64,000 nt of DNA from Sesamum alatum (GCA_034509735.1 JACGWO010000012.1:11761983-11825982), one strand, 5' to 3'. Shown: positions 32,388 to 45,371, numbered from the stretch's first letter. The notes: generated by a model not told the origin, from the sequence alone. Numbers and translations are program-made.

Positions 32388-34630
32388 TGTTAGAATAGTG
32401 TGACCGGAAAGCCAATTAGATTGGTCTTGATGTAATCTATTTCTGACAATGTCATTGTAATTGTAATATTCTTATATGAATAAAGTGAGTATTCATGTTT
32501 GGCAGTTCCATTTGTTGTACTCGCTATTTATGTTTATTCCATTTAATATCACAACAAAGCGCACAGGCCAAACGAACAACCCATGTAGTTGGGCTGCGCA
32601 TTGGATGGCAGCTATGAAACTAACTTCTAAGGGTTAGGTCTGAAACGTTCCAAGTCGAGGACCTTGAGACAGGGCATCAAGAGTCCTATACAGACTTGCA
32701 CTAATGATTGCATTCATTAGATGAGTGCCGTGTTTCATCGGCGACAGACGTTGGACATCTATGCAATATTAGTGGGTTAGTTGACAAGGATGTCAACTGA
32801 CTGAACTGACTCGCGGGAATCGTCATATGGAAGCTTTGGAGGCTTGGTCGGTATGACTGGCATTCCCGGCTCCGATAGTACGAGATTAGTCCTCGGACTT
32901 GAGGAATCATGGCAGTCACATGCATATGATGGCTGTATCTAGCATCTGGCAAGAGATGTCAGTATCTGGGATACGTTCATCATAAGCCTTATACAGTGCA
33001 GTCGGAATATGTATTGAGGACGGTGGATTCCAAGATAGGATCCGTCACCTGTCAGTATATGACAGTCGAGTCTCCTATGCGCTCTGAGACAGTTTAAACT
33101 CTTATAAGTCTGTGGCCACAGCGATTGGTCGAGTAGGGAATGGTTTCCTACGTCGATCGATAGAGTAAACGTGCCTCGAGTTACTAAGCATAGTTGTCTA
33201 GTCCAGGATGGGAACCGACGCCCAATTCCATACCCTAGACTCAGACCGGGAGACGGATGATGGAAGGACCGTACTCGTATGGGACTCGGGAGCCTAAATG
33301 TTCACGCCAACATTCACCTAGTCTCTAGTGCCATGGACCGTTGCTAGACGGCCACCCATGGTGACGGGCGTTTTTCTGATTAATGGTTAATCGGAAAAAC
33401 AATTAATTAAATTGGATTTAATTGATCAATTGTGTTGGACACAAGCCCAAGTCTAGCTGAGGGTGAACCTAATGAGTCACACACAAATCACTTTGGATTT
33501 GGCGGAGTTAATTTGGAATTAATTCTAGAAGAAGCGAATAAATTTAATCGGATTAAATTTATTCAAGAGAGAAAAATAAATGATTGGATCATTTATTGAG
33601 AAATCCATTTGATGGATGGTCCAAGAATTAATTATTTGGATTAGTTAATTTTTGGACTAAGGACCTTTAAATTAATTGGATTAATTTATTGGGTTTTGGC
33701 TAGAATAGTTGATTGGATCAATTATTCTTAATTTGGACTTATGTTTACTTAATTGGATTAAATAAATAATTGGAATTCAATTGGATTGAAATTAATTAGA
33801 TTAATTAATGCCCAATGGATACATGTTTGGACTTTATTTAATTTGATTAAATACAAGTCCAAAAACCATGAAGGTCCAAGTCCATTTTTTTCATGCAAGT
33901 TGAAGCTAGTTAAGGAGGAGTTTCAACTCTTCCACATATGTACATGATGAGCACGAAAATTTGCTGATTTGTGGGTGGTTTTCTCTTGCTATCATGTGTA
34001 GTGGATGTGCTAGAAGTGTGTGTATGTGAAAGTTGCCTTGGAGGTTACTTATGTAGGTGGTTTTTGAACACTACATTCTACATACACAAAACTACTTTGC
34101 TAGACACAATTCACTCAACTTGCTTCACTTTTTTGCTGGAGTTTTTAGCCAAATACTCTCTGAAAATTCTCTCTTTTAGTGTTCATACTTCTTAGAGAAG
34201 ATTGAACAAAAACATTCCAAGGTACACTAATCGATAGTGCTTTCTTTGGAATTGTTTCTTCTTCTTTGTTTCTAATTTCTATCTAGCAATAGAGTAGAAA
34301 TAAATCCATAGTGTGGTGTGGAACGCATTAGAGGAGTTCTACGTTGAGCTCTCAAGTGGACGAACGAAGAAAGAAAAGAAAGGAACAACGCACGAACCCG
34401 TTCTACATAAACGAACAAAGGTTGGTTTCCTTTTTACATTTTTGTATAACTTTCTTCTTCTCCTTTTAAGCCACATGTCCAGCATGTTTTATTTTGTTGT
34501 TTATGCTTTGACAAACACCGAATGCCCGGGAACTTCAAAGGGAACACCCCTTTGAATCCGGTTTAAATTATGTCTTAAATTTACGTTTTTACGCTTCCGT
34601 TGCGTTCCCGGGCCGTACCCGATTCTTTCA
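32388..34630 (+). repeat. 3' LTR of element D (2243 bp)
   Basis: It starts TGTTAGAATAGTGTGACC and ends CCCGATTCTTTCA. The first half is colinear with the other LTRs (shared gccatggaccgttgctag block near 33340). The AT-rich middle (33400-33880) and the end differ from family A-C, marking a separate subfamily. It does not show the W-box cluster. The next five bases (acttc) would be the target duplication, with the partner off-window. Confidence 0.92.
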
Positions 34631-35765
34631 ACTTCCACATATCTTTCCAACTTTATAACCTGTCCTCAATTACACAAATTGAATGTGGACAATCCTACAT
34701 TCATTGTATGTAGATGATTTTTGGCTCTTTCTCTACAAGGAATGTCAACCTTTGACTTATGGAAAGTCAATTGTGGACTAGGCATGTGCATTTGGACTAG
34801 GCTCATTTAATTTATCCTACAAATTAATTGGAGCGCAATTACTAAATTAGTTGGACTTATTTATTCAATTCAATTTAATAAAATACCCAACATTTTTACT
34901 TCTCAAGTGAATATTTAATCCAATTAAATAATCACAAGTCCAAATGCACTTAATTGATTAAATGAATTGAATCAACTTAATTAATTAAGCCAAAAAAATA
35001 ATGAAATCCAATTACTTATTTATAGCCCATCTCTACTAATTAATAAATCCAATCCATTAATTAGACAAGCCCATCTACTCTTTTTGTAGTGAATCCAATC
35101 CACTAATCAATTAGTCCAAGCCTCCTTTTAAATTAATTCAAATTAAAATTTTAATTAATCCAATTAATTAAATCTTGCATCATCCATCCAATGGATAATT
35201 CCCCATAAATGATCTAATCATTTATTCTCTCCAAGAATTAATTTAATCCAATTAAACTAAGTCACTTCTTCCGAAATTAATTCCAAATTAACTCCATCAA
35301 CTTCCAGTGATATGTGTGTTATTCTTTAGGTTCACCCTCAGCTAGACTTGGCCTTGTGTCCAACATAATTATTTCTAATTAACCAATAACTGGAAATAGC
35401 CTGTTACCACTTGGCCTCGTATGCACGTCACTACCATGATTCCTCAAGTCCGAGGCCTAATCTCGTACTAATGGAATCGGTAATTCCAGTCATATCGACC
35501 AAGCCTCCAAGGCTTCCATATGATGATTCCAGCGAGTCAGTTCAGTTAGTCAACCACCTTGTCAACTAACTCACTAAAATTGCATAGACAACCTTCGTCT
35601 ATCGCCGATGAAACTCGGCACTCACCCAGTGAATGCAATACTTAGTGCAAGTCTCAATAGGAAACTCAATGCCTAGTCTCAAGATCCTCAACTTCGAATA
35701 TTTCAGATCAACCCTCAAAAGTTGGTTTCATAGTCGCCAGCCAATGCGTAGCCCAACCTCGAGAT
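34631..35765 (-). repeat. Truncated minus-strand copia LTR, host of element D
   Basis: It is LTR-like in reverse orientation: the block tctttaggttcaccctcagc near 35320, then the conserved tract near 35440-35660. It lacks both tips. The left end is cut by D and the right end stops near 35765, before the usual TGTTAG tip. It meets a plus-strand LTR head to head. Confidence 0.75.
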
Positions 35766-37554
35766 TGGGTATTAGGGTCTTATAGATACTTGCACTAAGG
35801 ATTGCATTCTTTATATGAGTATTGTGTTTCATCAGTGACAGATATAGGTAGTCCATGCGATCTTAGTGGGTTGGCTGGCAGGCAGTCGGCTGACTGAGGT
35901 GACTCATCGAAATCATCATATGGAAGCTACACGGGCTTGGTCGGTATGACTGCAATTCCCACTTCCGATAGTACAAGATTAGTCCCCAAACTTGAGAAAT
36001 CACGGCAGTCGCTTACATACAAAGGTTGTATCTTGAATCTGACGAGCGATGATTGTGTCGTAAGACATGGTCATCATAAGCCTTGTATAGTGCAGTCGGA
36101 GTACGTAGAGAGGATGGTGGATTCCGAGATACGATTTGTCCGCTGTCAAAGATTATGACAGTGAGATTTCCTATGCGCTCTGATATGGTTTAGACTCTCA
36201 AAGTCTATGGCCAGAGCATTTGATTGAGTGGGAAATGATTTCATACGTCAATCATAGAGATAAACCAATCTCGAGTTTTAAGCATAGATACCTAGTCAAG
36301 GATGGGAATTGACGTCGTAATTCCATGCGCTAGACTAAGGTCGGGAGATAGGCAACAGTAGGACCGTACCAGTATGTAACTCAGAGCCTAAATTTTCACG
36401 CCATATATTCACCTAGTCTCTAGTACCATGGACCGTTGCTAGACGACCACCTATGGCGACGGACTGCTTTGGTTATGGGATAACAGGAAGTAGGTCCAAG
36501 TCTAGCTGAGGGTGAACCTAAGGAATCATACACGATTCACTGGAAGTGAAGGTATAAATTTAGAATTAATTCCGGGAGATGAAATGATTTAATTGGATTA
36601 AATTATCCTCTTTGGAGTGACAAGCCATCATCCTTTCAATGGATTAATCGGGCTTGGTTCATAAATTAGATTTATGAATTTTGAAGTTGGGCTTTCTCTT
36701 TTTAATTAGATTAAAAGGTGGAGATTATTATTTTGGGCGTAAGTATTAAATTTAATTTAATACATAAAGTCTATTGGACTTTGGGTCATTTAAATTAGTT
36801 CAATAGGTCCATTCCATAAAGCCCATCAAGAATTGATGGACCAGATTTGATCTAGAGGTTTTGATATGGAGGGCTAGGATTCATCCTAGGATGAGGTTTC
36901 ACTAGGTCAAATCCTAAGTCAATAAGGTTGGACTAGGTCAAATCCCTTGTTGATTAGGGTGTGTCTCTTTGGAAGAGTTTGAGTAAGATTATATGATCTA
37001 GTCATATAAGTACTCAAACACACACACCTCACACACTAATCTCTACACATTTTGGCACATGTCTCTTCTCTCTCTCGTCCACCCTTCTCCTTTTTCTCCA
37101 AGATTTTTCCTTGTTCTTCTTGATTCAATCAAGGTAAAACATTAGAGACATTGGTAGCGTTAATTAATAGTGTTATATCGATGTCCCTTTTCCCCTAAAC
37201 GACTTTTTTACTAGTACGAAAGTTTGTTGGTTTCCTATGAAGCATGTGGACGTTTTTAGAGGGTCTCTACATTGAGATCTTGGTGGCAAAATGGGGAACA
37301 ATGCGCGTAGCCGAATGAAGAAAACTACGAGGGTAGGTTTCCTCTTTTACATGTCATGTTCCTCCAAATTCTATCGCCTCCATGTTGTATACTTTTCTTG
37401 AACATGAGATACACCAAACGCCCGGGAGAATCAAGGGCACACTCCTTGATCCAGTTTTAAATGCTTTAATTCCATTCCTTTTACGCTTTTGATTTTAATA
37501 TTACACCCTCCCGCACTTCTGCCGGGTGTCTCCTGGGCCGATCTGCTCCTTATA
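35766..37554 (+). repeat. 5'-truncated 5' LTR of element E
   Basis: It begins inside the LTR (cttatagatacttgcactaa) and runs to CTCCTTATA at 37554, directly before a PBS. The expected terminal CA is TA. The interior has the accatggaccgttgctag block (36427) and the gaacctaaggaatcatacacg stretch. The true 5' tip and about 200 bp are missing. The exact start is uncertain by a few tens of bases. Confidence 0.8.
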
Positions 37555-37555
37555 G

Positions 37556-37569
37556 TGGTATCAGAGCCC
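37556..37569 (+). other. Primer binding site of element E
   Basis: TGGTATCAGAGCCC lies one base after the LTR end and is identical to the other copies. Confidence 0.92.
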
Positions 37570-38857
37570 GATTCGATGTATAGGCCTCATATTACATTTG
37601 AAGCATGTTTTAACGTATATCATGCTTTGTGTTTAATTTTGCATAAGAATTTTGATCTTGCATTTATTGGATGTGTATATACATATTCTTGGGTTGATAA
37701 TGTCTTGTGGTTCAGAAAATTACAAGAAAAGGGCACAAGCATTGAAAAAAAAACGTGTCGGCATCAGCTGCCTGCTGGCCGCACGCTGTGCCGACCGCAC
37801 GTGTGGCAAGCGTGCAAGCAAGGGAGGGCTACGCGCATGTACGCATGCGAGCGCCAGGGCAGGCACCGCGCTGGGCCAAGCGCAGTGCTGTTTTTGTTTT
37901 TCAATTTTTTGGTGCGGTTTTTAAATACTATTTTTCCTGAATATTTTATTGGATTGGAATTTTTCTAAAAATAAATATTGCTTTGTTGATGAGGAAAGAA
38001 TTTCCTAACAAGAATTATTTTAGCAATGGTTGCACCAATGATAAAAATTCATGTGTGAAATTTTGCATTGATTTTCTGTTTTTTATGATGTTGGACGTCA
38101 TGGTTGCTGGTATAGCATGTGATGTGTAGATTTTGATATGTGTTAAATTTGTACAAAATTTGGATTTTGGGATTTTTGAATACGTGGTTACATTCTTGAA
38201 TAAATGATTTTTGTGTTTCAGAAAAATAAATTGCAGGCAGGCTGCACGCAGTGGGCTACAGGCGCGCGCACGGGCGAAGGCATTTGCCGCGCAGACACGC
38301 GTCCTGTGCAGGTTCCGCATGTGCTCTGGGCGGGGCTGGGCCGTTTTTTCGGTTTTGCATCGCTTTTTGTGCATTTTCAGAAATCTGATTTTTCTGTATT
38401 TATGTAGGAAGTTTTCTGAACTGATTAACTTGGGACATTTTAATTTTAGTTGAGATTGGGTATTTGCTTGAATTAAATGTTCCCTTGTTAATTATAGAAA
38501 AGGATTTTCCAATAAAAATCGTTTTGCATAGGTTGTACCATTATCCAATATTTTGTGTGTATATTTTGCATATAATCTTTGCACTTATTTTAGGGTACAA
38601 GATATATATCATGAATATTTTGTGTAGCATGTTTTACATGGGATGTGTATTTGTGCTATTTGTGTTAATTGGATTGACAAAGGATGATCACGAAGCCCTT
38701 AGACTGCATGTATGGTTTATTTAAATTTATTTATTTGGTTGGGGCCTGCGTGCCTCTTTGAATCTTCTTACCTCTCTCGTTTTTGGCTTGAAATAATAAG
38801 GTTTTCTTTCTCCCTCCTAATGTACTCCCCCAACTGCTGATTGGGGTTTCTTATTTT
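37570..38857 (+). other. Element E leader, first part
   Basis: This is an AT-rich leader with two short GC-rich patches (37755-37890 and 38232-38343). They lie where A-C have the 0.6-kb GC array and contain GCGCGC and inverted repeats, but are far shorter. The segment near 38680-38850 matches the leaders of A-C (gatgatcacgaagccctta, ctccctcctaatgtactccc). No gene is supported. Confidence 0.72.
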
Positions 38858-40741
38858 TGAAGGACAAGCGGATCCACCCGGGAGCGCGAGCGGAAGCATG
38901 AAAATGCGGATATTTTAAAAAAAATAATCAAAAGAATAATCATAAATCCCAAGGGGTGTACCCTTGGGTGCTCAACCGGGCGTTCGATGTAGGATGTATC
39001 AATATTAAAATGGATATCATACATAAGGCATAGAAATGAAACGTAAACTACGAAAGCGTAAGATCAATAGTACCTTTGTAGTTTAAATCCTCGATCGGCT
39101 ACTAGCTTTGTTCCTCTCCAGAAATGTTCACCAAGTTCAAAGTGTATGAACTCTCTAAAGGTGATCCACACCACACCGGAAGAGATGCTCGTTTTCCTTG
39201 CTAGATGAAAACGGATCTAGGAGGATTTGATTTAAGAAGAGCGACACTATCAATTAGTGTTCTTCTTAAACTTACTTTGTTCTTCCAATTGATCCAAGAT
39301 CAAATTGAAGAACAAAGGTGTAGATAAGGAGAGAGGCCGAAAGTAGGGGGAGAGAGGAGTGTGATTTTTTTTCTTCTTTTTCCTAGAAAAAGATGAATTA
39401 TGATTCTCTTGCTATGATGTATTGTATATACTCATATATATACAAAATTAATGTGATTATTGGAATGTGTCTAGGTTGATCCAAGGATGTCTATATTCAT
39501 CCCAATCAAGCCCACTAATTCATCAATCAAGCCTACCATCTCTTAAGGTATGATTTCATCATACCAAAAGAGAGAGGCTTGATTGAAATTGATTCGTCTC
39601 TTACCAAAGGAGACAAGTCAACTACATCATGCATGCATGGCCGATTTTTACCCCTCAAAGGTGGTAATTTTCGCTCCAAGTCAATTTCTCCACCTTCTCG
39701 GTGATTTGTGTGTGACCCTTTAGGTTCACCCTCAGCTAGACTTGGGCCCGTGTCCAACAGGGGCCCGTTACCATGGGTGGCCATCTAGTAATGGTCCATG
39801 TCACTGGAGACTAGATGACTGTTGACGTGAACATTTAGTCGTCGATTCTGTACGGGTACGGTCCTTCTGTCTACCGTCTCCCAGCCTTGGGCTAGGGTAT
39901 GAAATTGGGCGTCGGTTCCCATCCTTGACTCGGCATCTATGCTTAATACTCGAGACTACGCATGCCTAAATGCATCAACACAGGAACCCATTTCCTGTTC
40001 GACCAACCACTGTGGCAACAGGTTTATGAACGTGTCTCCGAGTGCATAGAAGATACCTCTCTCACATACTGACAGGGGGCGGATCCTTTTCTTGGAACCC
40101 ACCATCCTCGCTACACATTCTGACTGCACTAGACAAAGCTTATAATGATCATCTTACAGAACGATCACCTTTCTCCAGATCCAAGATACAACCATCCTGT
40201 GTACCTGGCTGCCATGGTTGCTCAAGTCTGAGGACTACTCCCGTACTATCAAAACCGGGAAAATCCAATCATACCGACCAAGCTTCCAAGGCTTCCATAT
40301 GATGATCCCCGTGAGTCAGTTCAGTCGGGTCGACCCCAATCGACCAATCCATCATGATCTTGTAGGCGTCCCACGCCTGTCACCGATGAAACACGACACT
40401 CATCCAATGAACATGCCTCTTGGTGCAAGTCTCTATAGGACTCTCGATGCCCTATCTTGAGGTCCTCGACTTGGAACGTTTCAGACCCAACTCTTTATCA
40501 GTTGGTTTCATGACCACCATCCAATGCGTGGCCCAACTGCATAAGTTGTTAATCGTGATATGTGGGCTTTGTTGCGATATATCTAAAACACCATTTTAAC
40601 ATATGAAAAATGAGCACAACAAAGAAGGTACCAAAGGTAACGAATACTCATTTTATTCATTACATAATTTACATTACATCAAGTCGTCAAATAGGTTATA
40701 AAATGCCAAACCTATTGGCTTTTTGGTCACCTATTTTGACA
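38858..40741 (-). mobile_element. Solo LTR (1884 bp) in the element E leader
   Basis: On the minus strand it starts TGTCAAAATAGGTGACC and ends CCGCTTGTCCTTCA, tips of the subfamily also seen at 46439, 53539 and 59667. The perfect 5-bp duplication atttt lies at 38853-38857 and 40742-40746. Leader sequence of E continues on both sides. Confidence 0.92.
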
Positions 40742-41758
40742 ATTTTTTATGCTGTAATGAGTGTAGATTAGGAGTGGGGTTTTATTTCTTGTAAATAAAT
40801 ATAAGGAAGAAAGCCCAAGGCGTTGGAGGCCCATGAAGGAGGCCATCGGTTGGCCTAAGGAGGACCCATGACGAAGAGGCTTGGCGAGGCCCACGATGGA
40901 GAGCCCAAGCGGACGAAGAGGACTTTCAAGGCCCATTGCATGTAATAGGTTATAAAAATCTTGTAATAGCGTAGGCCTACCATTAGGTTGACCATAGATC
41001 CACTGCGAGCTCAGTGGGTCACATAGGTTATGGACTTGTGATCATCCTATAGGGGCGTGGTAGGCTTTTATTTTGCATGTGGAATTATTGGTGGATGAAT
41101 GGTTTATTTATCATGTTTTTCATTAGCATGCATGATATGATATATGTGATGAGGTCTTGGTCTATTAAACAAAACTCTCATTTGGTTGGACCAAGTTAAA
41201 TATTAGACCCTAATAAATGGACTTGAGGGTATATTGTTCGTCCAAGCCTTCGATCCATGACAAAAGTGAGAAAGCTAATTTCACCCAATTACGTGGTCTC
41301 ACGAGTCGTAGCACGTCTTTTTTACTGAAATAAAGTTGCACGATTGTTGTGAACAAGTGAATCTACTCTTGTTTCCCTGTCTCATGAGTCGTGGGGGGCG
41401 ACAGTGGGTGCTATCATTCGATTGATGGGTTGGGGTCTAAAGCCGAGTAACGTGATTCGCTTGGAGTCCTTGGGATCACGTGAAGAGGCGAGGTAAAATA
41501 TCTTAGGGATCTCATGGGACGGGAATGGCATAGGTTGCCTCCCACAAGGTTAATATCCATGCGAATCGTAAAAAGCGGGGGTATGGAGAATTTCTCTTGT
41601 GGACCGCAAGCCCACTAGGAATCGGTTTCCCGAAACCCCATTTGAGAGTGATGGATTTCGTAGAAATAGTAGGAGAGGTTAAGTACCAAAGATCGAGTTT
41701 TAACTTAGATTTAATATTATTTCATTCTGCTTAATGTTTCCTGCTTTACTTATTGTAA
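40742..41758 (+). other. Element E leader, second part
   Basis: It continues the leader to the gag start. It has the conserved ggatgaatggtttatttatcat-type region near 41090 and the paired palindromes at 41296-41404. I see no gene. Confidence 0.75.
41296..41404 (+). promoter_or_regulatory. Paired palindromic leader motif of element E
   Basis: GTCTCACGAGTCGTAG lies at 41296-41311 and GTCTCATGAGTCGTGG at 41389-41404, 93 bp apart. Each differs from the B consensus by one base, although the surrounding leader is strongly diverged. Confidence 0.5.
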
Positions 41759-41876
41759 ATGTCTAAGTATCCACTAAGTATAGAGGCTAATTAGTTAAAT
41801 GGAACAAATTACGTTGACTGGCTGCGAGATCATAAGATAGTCTTAGATTTCCAGAACCTTGCCTGAGGGGTCGACA
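41759..41876 (+). pseudogene. Element E gag, N-terminal fragment
   Basis: The start codon at 41759 begins MSKYPLS and the conserved LNGTNYVDWLRDHKIVLDF follows. A stop codon (TAG) occurs at codon 12, before LNGTNY. The gene is then split at 41876 by the gypsy-like solo LTR. The start position and sequence match the gag of A-C. Confidence 0.8.
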
Positions 41877-42314
41877 TGTAACATCCTCAACGTTAATACT
41901 TGATTATCATTTATTAGCATAATAAAATGGATATTTAATGTGACGATTTATATAATATTTGGTGCTTAATTAGAAATTATGTGATATGATATATTCTTGG
42001 GGATACTTGAAATGTGAAGCAATAAAAAATTATTGGGGATCTAAATAGAAATTTGTGAAGATAAATGGGGGAGATATTATATTTTATATATACACGTACA
42101 TATACACTACACAACAAATATCTCATCCTTATCAACATGTTTCTATACAATATAGTATTCATAAGTATACACTCATATATAGAGATATATATATACACAT
42201 ACTATCCACGCACACACACACATATATATATATATATTATTCACATATACACATAGGAAATAACATGTATAGATATACATATATATAGAAGGGTGTAGAA
42301 TATAGCAAAAAGAT

Positions 42315-42319
<5 letters not shown>

Positions 42320-42355
<36 letters not shown>
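42320..42355. repeat. (GA)n microsatellite
   Basis: About 18 uninterrupted GA units inside the gypsy-like solo LTR. Mixed TA/CA runs lie nearby at 42180-42260. Confidence 0.95.
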
Positions 42356-42358
<3 letters not shown>

Positions 42359-43603
42359 CGCGGTGGATTGGAGAGATATATATAAGATTTTATTTGTTCA
42401 TTTCCATTCTTCTCTTTCATCTTCAAGAACTCAAGCCTAGAACCTTATACACTAATATTGGTAAGAAATCTGTTTAATTTCAAATTTTGTCTTAAATTTA
42501 TGAAGAACATGGAAGAAGTGGATGAGTTAAGCTAAATACATATTAACAGGGGAAAACTCCGTCTGAACAGTCTTAATTTTTCAGGAAAATCTCGAGTTTC
42601 ATTGGTCCAAGATTAGTGATTTTTGTGTCTTTGGAAACTTTAGGATGTTTGCTATAACTTTCTAGTTTTGAGCAGAAGCTACATCTTTTTTTTTAATTAT
42701 TAAATCGGAGGAAACATTCTGTTGTCTTGTTTCTGCTGTAATCCAGACTGAGTGTATTAAAACTCTTGTAACATGAGTTATAATTGTTCAAAGTGCATGA
42801 TTCTTTAGTAAAATGAAACTAGACACATGTAACATAATATTCTGTAAATATCATAATTCTTGAATGTGTATGCGAATTTTGGGAGAATTTTGAAATAGAG
42901 GTTATGGATCTGCGATAATAAAGAATAGGTTGTGCTAAAACCTAAATAACTTGTTATATACAAATCTAATTCATATTATTATTGTTGGAAATGAAACTAG
43001 ATTACATATGAGAGTATTTGGAGTGAAAATAATTCATTTATATAAATTGTACTTTTTGTCTGGGGAGAAGTTATAAGTTGGTACCAAGATTCCACCAAAG
43101 AAAAACCTTGTAAAGGAGAAAAAGGGGATTTTTAACCAATTGATTCCAACGATTAATAGAAAAGTTTTATACCATTTGAAAGCCTAGGATGTCTAGGTTA
43201 TCATAATAAAATATTTTTTAACATTGATCATTATAATTAAAGTTATGATTTAATTAGTGATCAGTGTTCATACTGACAGGATTCATAGGTTAAGGGGCGG
43301 TAAAGAAAATTCTTAAAAATATAAACTCTGACTTTAATATTACAAGATATATACCGATGGAAAGATTATTGAGTCTAATTTATGTAGAAAAAAATCAAAT
43401 AAGGATCTGAAATTTTTGTAGAATAAGATATTAACAGATTAGTGAGAAGTGTCTGAATATTGTCTGATGCAATATTAAGGAATTTCAATGTTATCGATAT
43501 ATTGACTATACGTCTTACAACTATTTATAGGACATGAGAACAGCGTGCAAGAGTGAACTAGTCACTCTACTAACTAAATTGTTGTAATAAGTATAGTTAA
43601 TTG

Positions 43604-43624
43604 GATATATATATATATATATAT
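43604..43624. repeat. (AT)n microsatellite
   Basis: About ten AT units inside the gypsy-like solo LTR. Confidence 0.95.
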
Positions 43625-44866
43625 GAAGATACGTAGTTATGTGTAATCTTGATTGTAAATTGTCATATGCAAAACTGGATTATGTGGTTGTCTTGTAAAA
43701 TTGTTGTTATGTGTTATGCCTATGGTTTAGTGTGTTGTACATGGTAAATAATTATGATATACGTCGATGTTGTTGTTGAATGAAGATGAATGATGGAGTT
43801 TTCGTGAATGATTGAGACATGCTTCTACGTGATTATTGATTGGAGTTGAGTTATGAAGTCGTTAAATGTGCAGACGGTGAAATGAGATGAAAAGATGGCT
43901 TACCTAACCTCGGCATATTCAATGGTTTACGATGATGTGATTGATGACGAGCTGTGTGTTGTCATGACGATATGATTGATGATGTGATATACGATATGAG
44001 AAAATGAATATATAGCTAGGTACCATGGCACGAAAGGTACACAATTTCGGATATTTCTGGATAGCGGGGAATATTATGTGCTAGCGGCTAACAAACTGTG
44101 GTGGTGTGGGGGTGCCATGTTCGGGTGTGATGTCCTCTGCTGAGGTAGTTACACACTTGGCAGTGTGGGGATATCACATACGATGGCTATCCTATGCCGG
44201 TGATTATATGATATTGATTGAGATGATGAGAGCCAGCAAAACCATTGAATATTCTCCAGGAGGTTAAGAGGGGCCCTAAGATAATAAGCCATAATTGTGT
44301 GTGTAATATATTGTGGCTGATGCATGACTATGATATTGGTTCCCGAGTGATTTTTGGTATTGATTACTTCGTGATATTGAGATTATGCATAACGAATATT
44401 GATTGATTGATTGGTATTATTGCAAGAAACTGGTCTCCTTTGCATGTGCTCATATTTGTGGTGTATATATAGCTAATCAGCTATACTTGAGTTGGCAACT
44501 CACTCTTTGCCACGTACTTTTTCAGCAGATAGATTGCAGTGACTCATCCAGCTATCTCGTGGCCAGTTGTCAGCCTTATTAGGTGGGTCAACACTGAAGT
44601 GTCATCATTAGTCGGGAGCGTAGCTACATATTTATGAGAATATTAAACTTTCACCAGATTGGTATCTTAAGTTTTGTAATAGTTAGAAACTCCACGTTTG
44701 TACTTTTCAGATGAAATGTTAAAGTATGCTATATAAAGATTTTGATGAGGTCTTTAATCGATTGAGGTTTATATAGAATATTGATATAAGATTAGTTATC
44801 TGGTTGGGGGATAAATGTCAATTAATTATGAGACGGTATGTGATTAGGAGGGGGTGGCACACGACA

Positions 44867-45371
44867 ACTAAAGATCACTAGGCGTTCAAGAAATTGAAGG
44901 ATGACCACCGGCAAAGTCCATAGCATTATACTGGCCTTGATGAAAAACGAGATCTAGAAGCCGTACTATAGGCATGACGATGTTGGCTCAATTATGCTTC
45001 GTTTGCATAATGTCTATGCGGTCCCGGACTGGCATGTAAGATATGATGCAACGAAGGCATTTGCGGAGCTAAGATGACAGAAGGGTCGTCTATACGAGAA
45101 CATGGAGTGATGATGCTATCCCTCGTGGAAGAAGCTCAAAAGACCTTCATGTCGATCTTGAAAGAGAGACGTACATTGACGTGATCCTTTAATCTCTTCC
45201 TCCCTCCTACGAACCATTTATTATTGGTCTAGTATGAGGCAACGGTTGGAAAAATCTGCGTCGTTGGTATTAATAGGAGAAGTTTCAACCTCTGTAGTGA
45301 AAGGCAAGGGTCCTTGATGCCCAAAGAGGAAGAGGGCTAAGGTGACATTCAACTGCTAGCACTCCGAGTGC
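44867..45371 (+). pseudogene. Element E gag, C-terminal fragment
   Basis: It continues the gag after the solo LTR. Stretches equivalent to KVHSIILALMKN, VYAVPDWHVRYDATKAF, MTEGSSIREHGVMML and LERETYIDVIL are readable in more than one frame. They are followed by a basic tail near 45300. Stops (for example TAA in the place of the Gln of VILQS near 45191) and shifts make it non-functional. It ends where the LTR at 45372 begins. Confidence 0.78.

Larger units (their letters stand above)
29068..34630 (+). mobile_element. Ty1-copia element D (plus strand, 5' part off-window)
   Basis: D resumes at the gag tail after element A, then has knuckle, protease, integrase, RT, RNase H, PPT and a complete 2243-bp 3' LTR. 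It is related to A-C but distinct in both LTR and protein. It has the best-preserved pol in the window. It is inserted in a minus-strand LTR whose remainder starts at 34631. Confidence 0.92.
41877..44861 (+). mobile_element. Solo LTR of a Ty3/gypsy-like element (2985 bp)
   Basis: It starts TGTAACATCC and ends GGTGGCACA, with the perfect duplication cgaca at 41872-41876 and 44862-44866 inside element E gag. It has no similarity by eye to the copia LTRs. The TGTAAC tip, the length and the stretch near 44480 (ctatacttgagttggcaact) recall LTRs of plant Tekay/Del-type gypsy elements. The family and the strand are inferences. It contains microsatellites but no convincing coding sequence. Confidence 0.78.
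35766..45371 (+). mobile_element. Decayed Ty1-copia element E (truncated, split by two solo LTRs)
   Basis: The parts are a truncated 5' LTR, PBS, leader (37555-38857 and 40742-41758) and gag (41759-41876 and 44867-45371). Pol is absent because another LTR starts at 45372. The gag carries stop codons and shifts, and the element is a distant relative of A-D. It is older than the solo LTRs it contains. Confidence 0.82.

Noticed and set aside
42055..42288. Tyr/Ile-rich open frames
   Set aside because: They are translations of TA/CA microsatellite sequence inside the gypsy-like solo LTR.
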